Source: Planctomycetota bacterium
GTDB lineage: Bacteria > Planctomycetota > Planctomycetia > Planctomycetales > Planctomycetaceae
DNA length: 10,456 nt
Assembly (NCBI GenBank): GCA_023429275.1
Contig: JAEYWB010000504.1
Location: forward strand, 1-10,456
Reading direction: 5' to 3'
The notes beneath the pieces are model-generated. The model saw nothing but the letters and a program-made list of their open reading frames with translations. It searched no databases and was not told the origin of the DNA. Positions 1 through 7,115 of this stretch are shown here, in pieces (within the stretch, counting starts at the first letter, position 1; every line of letters begins with the position of its first letter). A program made the position numbers and the translations under genes.

Positions 1-1
1 T

Positions 2-87
2 GGTGAGAGGTTAGAGGCGAGAGGTTAGAGGTTAGAGAAAGACGCCATGCCACATTCTCTCTAACCTCTAAGCTCTCACCTCTCACC
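2..87. repeat. Imperfect inverted repeat of GAGAGGTTAGAGG-type units
   Basis: The left arm (2-39) is built of iterated purine-rich GAGAGGTTAGAGG-like units. The right arm (55-87) is the pyrimidine-rich reverse complement with a few mismatches. The arms are separated by about 15 nt, so a long hairpin or cruciform could form. The element lies beyond the terminator of the Kelch-protein operon, at the window edge. Iterated ttagagg-type intergenic repeats are, from memory, common in planctomycete genomes. No coding content is seen here. Confidence 0.75.
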
Positions 88-97
88 TCGTGAAAAC

Positions 98-128
98 AGG
101 GCCCGCCGGCGCCATACCGGCGAGCCCT
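98..128 (-). terminator. Intrinsic terminator of the DUF1559-lipoprotein-Kelch operon
   Basis: AGGGC (98-102) pairs with GCCCT (124-128), and 104-109 pairs with 117-122, giving a GC-rich stem with one internal mismatch and a 7-nt loop. Read on the minus strand the stem is followed by GTTTTC. It starts 17 nt after the stop codon of the Kelch protein gene, where an operon-end terminator is expected. The T-run is short. Confidence 0.65.
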
Positions 129-144
129 GCACGTGGAGACTACT

Positions 145-1788
145 TCAGTCGACGTGAATCACTTCGACTTCTTCGTACTTGCCCCCCGCGGTCATGCTCG
201 CGCCGCCGACGATCACGAAGTTCTCGTCGTCGACGGGCAGCATCCGATGGAAGAACCGGTCGGTCGGCAGCTGCTTCACGATCTGCCAGGCGGTCCCGTC
301 GGCGTTGAGCCGCTGGAGCTGGCCGTGATGCGTGCTGACGTACAGGTCGCCCCCGGTCGCGAAGGCCGAGGCTCCGAAGCCGTTCATCCCCTCGCCGCTG
401 ATGCTCGGCGCTTCACTCCAGAGGTTCGTCTTCGGGTCATAGACCGAGCAGGTCGTCGTCGGACCACCCTTTTCGAGCATCCCGCCGATGATGTAGAGCT
501 TGCCGTTGTGGGCGGCGGCGGCGAGGGCCCGGCGGGTCACCGGAGGGTTCGCGATCGGCTGCCAGGTCGGCTGCGAGGAAGAGAGGTCCATCTTCCAGGC
601 GGTGTTGTGCCACTCGCTCGGGGCCTGGCCCTGGAGCTTCCAGCCGCCAACGACATACACCGTATCACCGATCACCGCGGCGTCGTGCGACGATCGGGGC
701 TCGGGCAGCGGCGGCATCGGGATCCATTCCTTCTTCGCGGGATCGAACGCGGCGACGTCCGCCTGCGACCAGAGATCCTTGTCTTCCCCTTCGGCGTTCT
801 TCGCGGTGAAGCCGCCGATGCGGTAAAGCTTGCCGCCGTGCGGCACGAGGGCGAGTCCCTGCAGGCCCGGCCCTTCGATGACATTGGTCCACTCGCCCCC
901 CTTGAGGGAGAGCTTCTGCAGCGTCTTTCCCTGCTGGTCACGAGCGTAGGAGTGAGCCCCCGCCATGTTCCCGCCATAGACGTAGAGGTCGCCGTTGAGG
1001 ACGGCGCCGCCGAAGCTCGTGATGGCGTGCGGAAGCTTCGTCAGGTGCTTCACGGCGGCGGTCGCCGGCTTCGCCTCGGCCGGGGCGCCGCTCCCCCCCG
1101 GGATCGTGAAGGCGACCGTCGTGTAGTGCCGCAGTTCCGGATACTTCTTCCCGTTCGTTTCGCCCGGCGTCTTGTCGACGACCTTGGCGCGGAACGAGTA
1201 GACGCCCGGGCCGTTGTTCTTGAACTTCACGACCCCTTCCGCGTTCGTCAGGTCCTTGATGCCGAGCTTAGGGCCGTCGGCCGCGACCTCCGCTCCTTCA
1301 ACCGGCTTGCCGTCGAGGAGGACCTTCAGCTGCACGTCGCTGTCGGTGATGGTCGGGATGACGTCGAGCTTGAGCTCCTTCGACGTGTCGATCTTCCAGG
1401 CCGGATGATTCGGCGAGGCGGGGCCGGTCTTGGCGTAGTACTTCAGGGCGAAGCGGACGTCCCCTCGCTCCATGACGCCGAGGTCGCGCTTCGAGATGAA
1501 GACGCTGTCCTTGGCGGCGGCGTCCAGCTTGCCGGTGAGGGATTCCGTCCCCTTCGCGACGTCAACCTTCTTCGGCTCCTTGCCGGGGGTGTACTGCCAG
1601 ACTTCCAGGCCGGCGAGCCGGTCCAGAAGGGCGGGATTGTCCGGTGCAGCTTCTTCCGAGAAGTAGACGTGGATCGCCTGGCCGGCGGAATCCGCCTTCG
1701 TCAGCAGGAAGATGAAGTGGGCCTGAACGGTCGACACCGGCACCATCAGGCAGGCGGCCAGGGCAGCGGCTTGGAACCATCGTTTCAT
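145..1788 (-). CDS. Exported protein: DUF4198-like metal-binding domain fused to a Kelch beta-propeller
   Basis: This 547-residue protein begins with a Sec signal peptide (residues 1-23, ending VSTVQA). Cleavage there would leave histidine 24 (AHFIF) as the new N-terminus. Residues 24 to about 230 resemble DUF4198/NikM-type periplasmic domains: an Ig-like region (PVEGAEV, ADGPKLG, NAEGVVKF, GVYSFRAKV) and conserved-looking His24, His40 (IHVYF), His128 (NHPAW) and His221 (LRHYTTVAF), all possible metal ligands. After a Pro/Ala-rich linker, residues 253-547 hold about six Kelch blades (NGDLYVYGGN, GGKLYRIGGF, GDTVYVVGGW, NGKLYIIGGM, a degenerate GGDLYVSTHH, NFVIVGGAS). The frame also opens at 1854, but that start would put 22 residues before the signal peptide and overlap the upstream stop, so ATG 1788 was chosen. 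No strong Shine-Dalgarno is visible; the 46-bp gap to the lipoprotein gene suggests cotranscription. The domain calls are solid; the metal role is inference. Confidence 0.85.
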   Translation of the reverse strand: MKRWFQAAALAACLMVPVSTVQAHFIFLLTKADSAGQAIHVYFSEEAAPDNPALLDRLAGLEVWQYTPGKEPKKVDVAKGTESLTGKLDAAAKDSVFISKRDLGVMERGDVRFALKYYAKTGPASPNHPAWKIDTSKELKLDVIPTITDSDVQLKVLLDGKPVEGAEVAADGPKLGIKDLTNAEGVVKFKNNGPGVYSFRAKVVDKTPGETNGKKYPELRHYTTVAFTIPGGSGAPAEAKPATAAVKHLTKLPHAITSFGGAVLNGDLYVYGGNMAGAHSYARDQQGKTLQKLSLKGGEWTNVIEGPGLQGLALVPHGGKLYRIGGFTAKNAEGEDKDLWSQADVAAFDPAKKEWIPMPPLPEPRSSHDAAVIGDTVYVVGGWKLQGQAPSEWHNTAWKMDLSSSQPTWQPIANPPVTRRALAAAAHNGKLYIIGGMLEKGGPTTTCSVYDPKTNLWSEAPSISGEGMNGFGASAFATGGDLYVSTHHGQLQRLNADGTAWQIVKQLPTDRFFHRMLPVDDENFVIVGGASMTAGGKYEEVEVIHVD

Positions 1789-1834
1789 ATTGGAAACTCG
1801 CTGGAACTGAGAAAAGAGTCGTAGGGTAGGACTG

Positions 1835-2317
1835 CTATCGAGCCTTGCTGACATCGGGGTCCGAAACCAGATCGAACGTGAGCTGGTTGGGGCCGTCTGC
1901 GGTGACTGTCGCTTTCAGGACGCTATCGCCACGATACTTGGGAGGGATCTTGATGATCTTGATGGGCTTTCGCCCTTCCGCGATCCAGCGCTTCATGGCG
2001 TCTTCGTCGTCCGGCGCATAGCCGCCGTCGTCCGTCGAGACGATCTCGACTCGCTGGATACCTGGAACCGGTCCGAAGCGGGCCGGCATCTCGAATCGTC
2101 CCGACTTGATCTGGGCGGTGGCGATCAGAGCGACATTTCCCGTTTCGGGAGTCAGGACAATTCGCCCCTTCGGAAGTGGCGCTCCATCAACCGTCACCGT
2201 CCCTGCGGCTTGAACGCGAGGGGTGCTGTCGCTGCCGCATCCGAATATCAGGCATAGCGACAGCATTGACATTAGCGAGGCCGCGGTGAAGCGGCTGCTC
2301 CCGCCGTTCCCGATCAT
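1835..2317 (-). CDS. Small transthyretin-like lipoprotein, partner of the DUF1559 gene
   Basis: A predicted 160-residue lipoprotein. The signal sequence (residues 1-26) ends in LIFG before Cys27, which would be lipidated; Phe at -2 is slightly unusual for a lipobox. The mature part opens with a short beta-rich motif (GTVTVDGAPLPKGRIVLTP) typical of carboxypeptidase-regulatory or transthyretin-like folds. It ends with IPPKYRGDSVLKATV and a beta-strand tail, the pattern of lipoproteins commonly encoded next to DUF1559 genes in planctomycetes. ATG 2317 was preferred over an upstream GTG at 2383 because it gives a clean signal peptide and is preceded by a purine-rich GGAGAGAGGG ribosome-binding stretch. 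It sits 66 bp after the DUF1559 gene and 46 bp before the DUF4198-Kelch gene, so it is the middle gene of the operon. Its biochemical role is unknown; it may anchor or assemble envelope components. Confidence 0.8.
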   Translation of the reverse strand: MIGNGGSSRFTAASLMSMLSLCLIFGCGSDSTPRVQAAGTVTVDGAPLPKGRIVLTPETGNVALIATAQIKSGRFEMPARFGPVPGIQRVEIVSTDDGGYAPDDEDAMKRWIAEGRKPIKIIKIPPKYRGDSVLKATVTADGPNQLTFDLVSDPDVSKAR

Positions 2318-2383
2318 TGCTGCCCTCTCTCCGGAACAGGATGAAATGCAGTCGAGTCTTCGTGATGCGCAGGCTGCAGTCAC

Positions 2384-3319
2384 CTAAAACTCACCGATCA
2401 GTTCTCTCCCATTTCGCGTCGCCAGGGCGTCGAGGGTGTTGTCGTCAATATTCTCCGAGATGCCGTGGACCGAGCCGTCTCCCATCACGAAGTTCACGAG
2501 GCCGACGTGATCGCTGCGGAACGAGCCAACCCAGTTCGCGTCCCAGTTTCCGTCCCCGGCAATGTCCTTCGGGTTGAAGCGGTAAGCGGTGCTGAAGCCC
2601 GTCGACGTCGGGTAGGGGTTTGCCCACAAGGTGAAGGAGTACCGAGACTGACCGGTGCACCTGGACTCCGTCGCCGGTGACGTACTGTACTTATAGTCGG
2701 GAAGGTTGTAGGCCGACTCTCCGACCATGAGTGTGGTCGTCGACCCATCGGTGAAGTCTCGCAGGTTTGTCGTTGGCGTCGCCGCATCCGAATAAACAAG
2801 CCCGCCATTCAGAACGGCCGGCGTTCCTGTCGGGTAAGGCGGATAGGCGACCGAACCGACAGAGGCCGAATAGGTTCCAGGAGCGCGCCCCTTGTCCTGA
2901 TCGCAGGACGGGATCGGGCGGGGAAATACGGCCGAGGGGCACACGTACGTCGGAATTCGCTTCGATGTGACAGCGGTGACGTTGTCCGCGTGGTCGTTGT
3001 TCTTGTTGAAGTCGTACAGGTGGTAAAGGTTGCTCGCCTCAACCATCGGCAGCAGCAGGACGAAAAAGCTTCCACCACTAAGCGTGGAGTTCGCGTTGAC
3101 GTTCGGGAAGACTCCGTGGGTTTCGTGGTAGTTATGGAGAGCAATCCCGATCTGCTTGAGATTGTTCTTGCACTGGGTGCTGCGAGCGGCTTCACGCGCC
3201 TGCTGAACGGCGGGGAGCAGGATGGCAACGAGCACCGCGATGATCGCGATGACGACCAGGAGCTCTATAAGCGTGAATCCTCGATGGTGAGGAAGCGAAG
3301 TCCGAATCGACAGACGCAT
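2384..3319 (-). CDS. DUF1559 pseudopilin-like protein (prepilin-type N-terminus, H-X9-DG C-terminus)
   Basis: A 311-residue protein of the family that is greatly expanded in planctomycetes. A short basic leader ends at Gly14, followed by the class III prepilin signal [20 protein letters not shown]; cleavage at Gly14/Phe15 would place Glu19 at the canonical +5 position. [20 protein letters not shown] follows, the start of the DUF1559 domain that fills the rest. Near the C-terminus, His271, nine residues and then Asp-Gly (281-282, GDGSVHG) form the H-X9-DG motif that defines the family. ATG 3319 is favoured over an upstream start at 3379 by a GGAG box 9 nt away and by a normal leader length. 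It is the first gene of the operon, behind a promoter with a Fur-like operator. Such proteins are thought to be processed by a prepilin peptidase and assembled in the envelope; their exact function is not established. Confidence 0.93.
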   Translation of the reverse strand: MRLSIRTSLPHHRGFTLIELLVVIAIIAVLVAILLPAVQQAREAARSTQCKNNLKQIGIALHNYHETHGVFPNVNANSTLSGGSFFVLLLPMVEASNLYHLYDFNKNNDHADNVTAVTSKRIPTYVCPSAVFPRPIPSCDQDKGRAPGTYSASVGSVAYPPYPTGTPAVLNGGLVYSDAATPTTNLRDFTDGSTTTLMVGESAYNLPDYKYSTSPATESRCTGQSRYSFTLWANPYPTSTGFSTAYRFNPKDIAGDGNWDANWVGSFRSDHVGLVNFVMGDGSVHGISENIDDNTLDALATRNGRELIGEF

Positions 3320-3456
3320 ACACGAAGACTCCACACAGGATGCGACAAGATCCCTCCGCAACTTGCGGAAGGCTGGCACATCCGAGCGTGGCTGGCTTCA
3401 GGCGAGCGCGTCGGGGGCTCGCTAATGAGGTCGCTGGCTGGCTGCGGATGAAGAAC

Positions 3457-3471
3457 TGAGATTCAGTCTCA
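3457..3471. promoter_or_regulatory. Fur-box-like 7-1-7 operator over the start of the DUF1559 operon
   Basis: The sequence TGAGATTCAGTCTCA is a dyad of two 7-bp halves around a central C with one mismatched pair. This is the geometry of the Fur core TGATAATnATTATCA, and the outer TGA/TCA match. It lies 2 bp downstream of the proposed -10 of the minus-strand promoter, covering the expected transcription start, a classical repressor position. A near-identical, perfect copy lies 132 bp away. The dyads are directly visible; assignment to Fur rests on their geometry and on the neighbouring hemP. Confidence 0.6.
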
Positions 3472-3473
3472 AT

Positions 3474-3501
3474 AGAATATCGTGTCTTGCTCCGACCGCA
3501 A
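3474..3501 (-). promoter_or_regulatory. Sigma-70-type promoter of the DUF1559 operon
   Basis: On the minus strand, TTGCGG (3501-3496) and TATTCT (3479-3474) are separated by 16 nt, a fair match to -35 and -10 elements. Transcription would start around 3466-3468, inside the Fur-like dyad, leaving a 5' leader of about 145 nt before ATG 3319. The match is inferred from sequence alone. Confidence 0.45.
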
Positions 3502-3581
3502 CTCAGAGGGGCTCATTTCACCAGATTCCCTTCATTACTTGAGGATCTCCCAGTGAGCTCAGAAAAAGTCCCCCGCACCTC

Positions 3582-3610
3582 TTGCTGTTGAGACTCAGTC
3601 TCAGTAAAGT
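3582..3610 (+). promoter_or_regulatory. hemP promoter with Fur-like operator in the spacer
   Basis: TTGCTG (3582-3587) and TAAAGT (3605-3610) are separated by exactly 17 nt, and that spacer contains the perfect 15-bp dyad TGAGACTCAGTCTCA (3589-3603). A repressor bound there would exclude RNA polymerase. Transcription would start about 95 nt before the hemP ATG. A GC-rich hairpin (CTCGGCC 3637-3643 with GGCCGAG 3655-3661) lies in the leader. The -10 is a weak match, so the promoter is moderately supported, while the dyad itself is clear. Confidence 0.55.
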
Positions 3611-3712
3611 CGCCTCGCTCCCAGCCACGTGCAGCTCTCGGCCCCGTCTCCGGTGGCCGAGCCCGCACCAGCCAGGCCGGCTTTCTGATTCGGCAGTCCG
3701 CTGTTGGCGTAG

Positions 3713-3910
3713 ATGGCAATTGGCATGTCTTCAAACGACGAGCCCCAGGCCGAAAGGCCCCCTGGAAACCTCACAGAACCGACCTCCGGAGAGCCTCCGG
3801 TCGTCGCGTTTGAGTCGATGGCATCCGGGCAGCGCGAGGTCGTCATCGAATACCGTGGGCAGCAGTACCGCCTCCGCGCGACGCGAAACGGGAAGCTCAT
3901 TCTCAACAAG
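3713..3910 (+). CDS. hemP: HemP-family hemin uptake protein, canonical stop codon missing
   Basis: The first 66 codons encode a Pro/Glu-rich N-terminus followed by [20 protein letters not shown] and RNGKLILNK. The latter is the hallmark of HemP, a roughly 60-residue protein of heme uptake loci whose usual C-terminus is GKLILTK. The exact molecular function of HemP is not settled; in several bacteria it acts as an iron-responsive regulator or helper of heme receptor expression. Starts at 3713 or 3725 are both possible; neither has a clear Shine-Dalgarno. The Fur-like dyad 110 bp upstream fits an iron-regulated gene. Oddity: the codon after Lys66 is AGA, not a stop, and the frame stays open to 6265, antisense to the protease gene. 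One base change from TGA would explain this, as would a sequence error. The end given is that of the recognisable domain, not of the open frame. Confidence 0.75.
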
Positions 3911-4001
3911 AGATGGTCCGCCGCCGAAGCGATACAGCAGAGCAGTCCCGCTGGAGATGGCGGCCGGAGAGTTGTCGGCTTGAAGCGAGCAGAAAACACA
4001 A

Positions 4002-4035
4002 ACGCCCGCCCCGGGATGACTCCCGAGGCGGGCGT
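4002..4035. terminator. Bidirectional intrinsic terminator between hemP and the protease gene
   Basis: ACGCCCGCC (4002-4010) pairs perfectly with GGCGGGCGT (4027-4035). An inner CGGGA (4012-4016) pairs with TCCCG (4021-4025) around a TGAC loop, with one C/A mismatch between the two stems. On the minus strand it is followed by TTGTGTTTTCTG and lies 35 nt past the protease stop. On the plus strand it is followed by TGTTCTCTG, so it could also end the hemP transcript. Confidence 0.8.
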
Positions 4036-4069
4036 TGTTCTCTGCCCCGTCCGTGTTCCGCGTCATTCG

Positions 4070-6112
4070 TTACCGACCGGTTCCGAGCAGGTTTCCGCTG
4101 AAGTTCGAATCGAACAGCTGCGGATAGCTCGCAAGGCCCGGCACCCTGCCAGCCGCTGGCGGGTTGCCGTAAGGCTGGGCTCCATACGGCTGAGTCCCGT
4201 AGGGCTGGTTGCCGTACTGCTGGACCGGGCGTCCCTGGGCGAGCTGCGTCGGGACACCCGACTGGATCACCTGGAGGGCGGCGATCACGTCCGCATCTTC
4301 CGTCAGGGTGTTGGCGAGGTCGGCGTTCGACTGGTTCACGACGTACTCGGGGGTCACACCCTGCCCCGACATTTCCCGTCCGCTCGGAGCGTAGAACTTG
4401 GCGGTCGTCAGCTTGAGGTTGGCGTTGGCCGACTTCATCGGGAAGTGGGTCTGAACCGTTCCCTTGCCGTACGACTTCCGTCCGACCAGGACTCCGCGTT
4501 TGTTGTCCTGGATGGCCGCCGCGAAGATCTCGCTGGCACTTGCACTGTTGTCGTCGACCAGGACGACCAGCGGCGTGCTCCAGGTCCGATCGAACTTCGC
4601 CACTTCCGAGCTGTTGTCCGATTCCGTCCGGCCCCGGGTCGAGACGATCGTCCCCTGGGTGAGGAACAGGTCAGACACCGTGATCGACTGCGTCAGCAGC
4701 CCCCCCGGGTTGCCCCGGAGGTCGAGGATCAGCGACTGCATTCCGCCGTTGTGCAGCTTCATCATCGCCGCTTCGAGGTCTTTCGTGGAGGACTCGGAGA
4801 ACTGCTTGAGGCGGATGTAGCCGGTCCGGCTCCCTTCCACCATCTGCACTCCCGAGACGCTGCTGACATAGACCGCCCGGCGGGCGAGGGTCGCGGCGAA
4901 CCGCTGACCGTTGCGGCGGATGTTGATCGTCACCGTCGTTCCGCTGCGTCCGGTGATCCGGTCCGCCACTCCGGAGAGGGGCATGCCGGCGAGTTCCTGA
5001 CCGTTGATCGAGACCAGGATGTCTCCCTTCTTCAGGCCGACTTCGGCACTCGGGCTACCTTCGATCACTCCCATGATCAGGGCACCCTGCTCGTGGGTCT
5101 TCAGTTCGACGCCGATCCCGACGATGCTCTCTTCGAGAGCGGCGGTCTGGTGCTCGGTCTCGAGGGCGGCACTCGACTTGTTGGGCATGAAGGAGGAGTA
5201 CTTGTCGAGCGAGTCGAGGGTCTCGTTGAGGAACTCCATCGCGACCACTTCCTGGCGGAGGCCGAGCCGCTGGCTTCCCATGGCGGCGACCCACTGCATC
5301 ACACCGACCGCTTCGTTCGCGGTCCGCGGACCCTGCGAGTTCATGACCTGCGACAGATCGTTCTGGAACGCCTGGAGCTGGTCGGCCCGCGGGGCGGCAC
5401 CGCTCGCCTGCTGGAACGCCCGATTGTTGAGGGCGCCCATCAGTCCGCGAAGGGCGGTCTGCGTGCGGACTTCGTACGAGGTCGGGCTGACGTGGCGGGT
5501 GTCGATAAGGTTCGAGGCTTCGATATAGATCGAAGTGATCTGGCTCATGTTCGTCCGGGAGAGGAACCCGAGGTAGGTCGAGTCCTGGTACCGGGCGGTC
5601 ACCTTGGCATCGTGGAGCTCTTCATCGCTCGGCTTGGCCGGCTGGTAAGGCTGCGGCTGGTATCCGCCGTAAGGGGCAGCCGGACCGTAGTTCCCGTTGT
5701 ACGCGGGGCCGTAGCCGCCGTTGTTCGCGGGGCCGTAGCCAGGGTTGCCGAAGCCCCCCTGCGGGACCGTCGATCCGTAGCCGGGATTCATCGGGGCGGG
5801 CGAGGTGAAACCGCCGTTGCCGCCGTTCCACGGGGTGACCGGGTTGTACCCGCCGCCGCTCGCCGCCTGGCCATTGGCCGAGCCGGGAACGATTGCGGTC
5901 TTCACCATATCCGGCGGATCTTCCACCGAGACGAGTCGGCCGGAGGGTTCAAAAGAGGTCTCCTTCAGCAGAAGGGACCGGGGGGCGAAGTCGTCAGTGT
6001 CGAAAGTTCGGGGCTCGACCCCCTGGGCCGCCGGGGCGGTGATCAGGCAGATCGCAACGAAGCAGGAGATGAGGAACCAACTTGTCGAGTGAAGGGGGAG
6101 GCGGTGAGTCAT
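4070..6112 (-). CDS. Secreted C-terminal processing protease (S41 family) with PDZ domain
   Basis: A 680-residue serine endopeptidase of the CtpA/Prc type, acting in the periplasm or envelope. A signal peptide (about 1-30, ending APAAQG) is followed by a low-complexity Gly/Pro/Asn/Tyr segment (about 85-160), a helical region (160-325), a PDZ domain (about 325-405, [32 protein letters not shown]) and the S41 core (about 425-590). The catalytic dyad is visible: Ser525 in NSASASEIF and Lys550 in SYGKGTVQ, the 25-residue spacing known from E. coli Prc. [11 protein letters not shown] (460-470) is the conserved substrate-channel strand. The C-terminus adds QPYG tandem repeats (632-649) before a short tail. 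An AGGA box 8 nt before ATG 6112 supports the start. The gene lies 88 bp after csrA and may share its transcript. The N- and C-terminal repeats are unusual for the family and may anchor the enzyme to a matrix or cell wall (inference). Confidence 0.93.
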   Translation of the reverse strand: MTHRLPLHSTSWFLISCFVAICLITAPAAQGVEPRTFDTDDFAPRSLLLKETSFEPSGRLVSVEDPPDMVKTAIVPGSANGQAASGGGYNPVTPWNGGNGGFTSPAPMNPGYGSTVPQGGFGNPGYGPANNGGYGPAYNGNYGPAAPYGGYQPQPYQPAKPSDEELHDAKVTARYQDSTYLGFLSRTNMSQITSIYIEASNLIDTRHVSPTSYEVRTQTALRGLMGALNNRAFQQASGAAPRADQLQAFQNDLSQVMNSQGPRTANEAVGVMQWVAAMGSQRLGLRQEVVAMEFLNETLDSLDKYSSFMPNKSSAALETEHQTAALEESIVGIGVELKTHEQGALIMGVIEGSPSAEVGLKKGDILVSINGQELAGMPLSGVADRITGRSGTTVTINIRRNGQRFAATLARRAVYVSSVSGVQMVEGSRTGYIRLKQFSESSTKDLEAAMMKLHNGGMQSLILDLRGNPGGLLTQSITVSDLFLTQGTIVSTRGRTESDNSSEVAKFDRTWSTPLVVLVDDNSASASEIFAAAIQDNKRGVLVGRKSYGKGTVQTHFPMKSANANLKLTTAKFYAPSGREMSGQGVTPEYVVNQSNADLANTLTEDADVIAALQVIQSGVPTQLAQGRPVQQYGNQPYGTQPYGAQPYGNPPAAGRVPGLASYPQLFDSNFSGNLLGTGR

Positions 6113-6116
6113 GGCA

Positions 6117-6129
6117 GGAATCCTATTCC
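6117..6129 (-). promoter_or_regulatory. Small hairpin containing the protease ribosome-binding site
   Basis: On the minus strand GGAATAGGATTCC forms GGAAT/ATTCC around AGG, so the AGGA Shine-Dalgarno of the protease gene is partly sequestered. Two GGA triplets are present, the core of CsrA binding sites, and csrA is the neighbouring upstream gene. The structure is small with a tight loop. Control by CsrA is a guess from proximity and motif. Confidence 0.3.
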
Positions 6130-6200
6130 AGTGGAAAGAGGGGGATGTCTTGTCGCAGCCGTGGTTGAGCGTCTTCAGTCGATCATGTTTCCTTCAGTGC

Positions 6201-6389
6201 TTAACTTGCGGTCCGGGCGAGATGGGGAACCGGAATCAGCTTTTCATCGAGCTCGGCTCGCATGACGCGAACGTCGTTCGGGGCTTCGATTCCGATCTTC
6301 ACTTTGCCGCGCCCGGTAGCGATCACTTTGACAACGATGTTTTCGCCGATCCGGATCATTTCGGCCTGCTTGCGGGTGAGAACCAACAT
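6201..6389 (-). CDS. csrA: Carbon storage regulator CsrA (RsmA)
   Basis: A 62-residue RNA-binding translational regulator, normal length for the family. The whole sequence follows the family pattern: [20 protein letters not shown], then [19 protein letters not shown], with the conserved GIEAP turn and the RAEL end; Leu4 and Arg6 in strand 1 and Arg43 near RAEL are the RNA-contact positions known from CsrA structures. CsrA dimers bind GGA motifs in mRNA leaders and alter translation or stability; in bacteria with FliW they control flagellin. The Shine-Dalgarno AGGAG (6402-6398) is 8 nt from the ATG. It belongs to AAGGAACAGGAGAC, which has two GGA motifs 6 nt apart, so autoregulation is plausible. 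A sigma-54-type promoter lies about 95-100 nt upstream. The S41 protease gene follows 88 bp downstream on the same strand. Confidence 0.96.
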   Translation of the reverse strand: MLVLTRKQAEMIRIGENIVVKVIATGRGKVKIGIEAPNDVRVMRAELDEKLIPVPHLARTAS

Positions 6390-6493
6390 GGTCGTGTCTC
6401 CTGTTCCTTGGATTTCCGTCTTGAGTGTGTCGAAGTTCGAGTGACTCGTGTTGTTGTTTGTGTCACTCTGATCTCGTTGATGAAAAGATCCCT

Positions 6494-6510
6494 ATGCAGT
6501 GGCCGTGCCA
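6494..6510 (-). promoter_or_regulatory. Putative sigma-54 (-24/-12) promoter of csrA
   Basis: On the minus strand the sequence TGGCACGGCCACTGCAT matches the RpoN consensus TGGCACG-N4-TTGCA except for one base (CTGC for TTGC). The invariant GG and GC are separated by exactly 10 nt. Transcription would start about 12 nt downstream, near 6484, giving a leader of about 95 nt to the csrA ATG. No enhancer site for an activator was identified. Confidence 0.5.
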
Positions 6511-7115
6511 AAAGTTTTTCCACGCGGTCGAATTTTCGCATGTTGTGGAGTAGTAATTGTTTAAGATTGTTCGGCAAAGCCTGCCGGACGCCGGGGCCGA
6601 GTAGAAACTTCCATAACCGCACAGGGCGTTGCAGGACGTTCCCTGCACTGATTACAAGAGGGGTGTCGCGTCCGTGAGCAAGGAGAAATCCAATAAGATC
6701 ACCGTGGTGGCGCACGGCCGAACACACTCACTGATTCTGCCCGCCCTGGTCAGCTGCCACGTTTGCAATTCCCGCTATCAGTGTTGCAAGCGAGGCCGCG
6801 GAGGGAATGGAATTGCGATGGCGAAACCGCCCGGAGTCAGAGAGCCGGCCTTAAAGACTCCGCAGCTTGCCCAAGCTCAACGGGACGGCCTGACGACCGG
6901 CAAAGCCTGCCCGATGTGCAGAGTCGATGGCGCGAAACGCAGGAGGTCTCGCGGACTCAACGGGTGTTGCTGGCGGCGCCGGTAAGAATGGCCCGGATCG
7001 GTTGTCAGCCATTCGCGGCGCTTGAGCGGAGCGACACCCCCGGATGTGATCGTGTCCTCGCGCTGCGCAGCTCCATCGCATTGAGCCATCGAACGGGTGT
7101 CCTCCGACGACGCGG
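6511..7115. other. Intergenic stretch without a convincing gene
   Basis: About 600 bp between the csrA promoter and the end of the rbfA-like gene. The only sizeable plus-strand frame (6629-6985) encodes an Arg/Cys-rich peptide with two Cys-x2-Cys pairs, but it has no ribosome-binding site, mixed codon use and no recognisable family. CGGCAAAGCCTGCC occurs at about 6571 and, with one base different, at about 6898. A 7-bp inverted repeat GAATGGC/GCCATTC (6986-6992 and 7008-7014) encloses a 15-nt loop but has no T-tract. No tRNA or known RNA was recognised. Confidence 0.5.

Noticed and set aside
133..1824. 563-codon plus-strand open frame
   Set aside because: Antisense to the DUF4198-Kelch gene; its Arg/Val/Asp-rich translation has no domain pattern and is what GC-rich codon bias produces opposite a real gene.
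1789..1854. Upstream start for the Kelch protein at 1854
   Set aside because: It would add 22 residues before a complete signal peptide and overlap the lipoprotein stop; ATG 1788 fits export better.
3911..6265. Plus-strand frame continuing from hemP to 6265
   Set aside because: It is the antisense shadow of the S41 protease gene, which has full domains, a signal peptide and a catalytic dyad; only the first 66 codons, before the shadow, match a family.
6629..6985. 118-codon plus-strand frame with Cys-x2-Cys pairs, possible zinc-binding peptide
   Set aside because: No ribosome-binding site, mixed codon use, no conserved spacing of the Cys pairs; described only as part of the gene-poor stretch.
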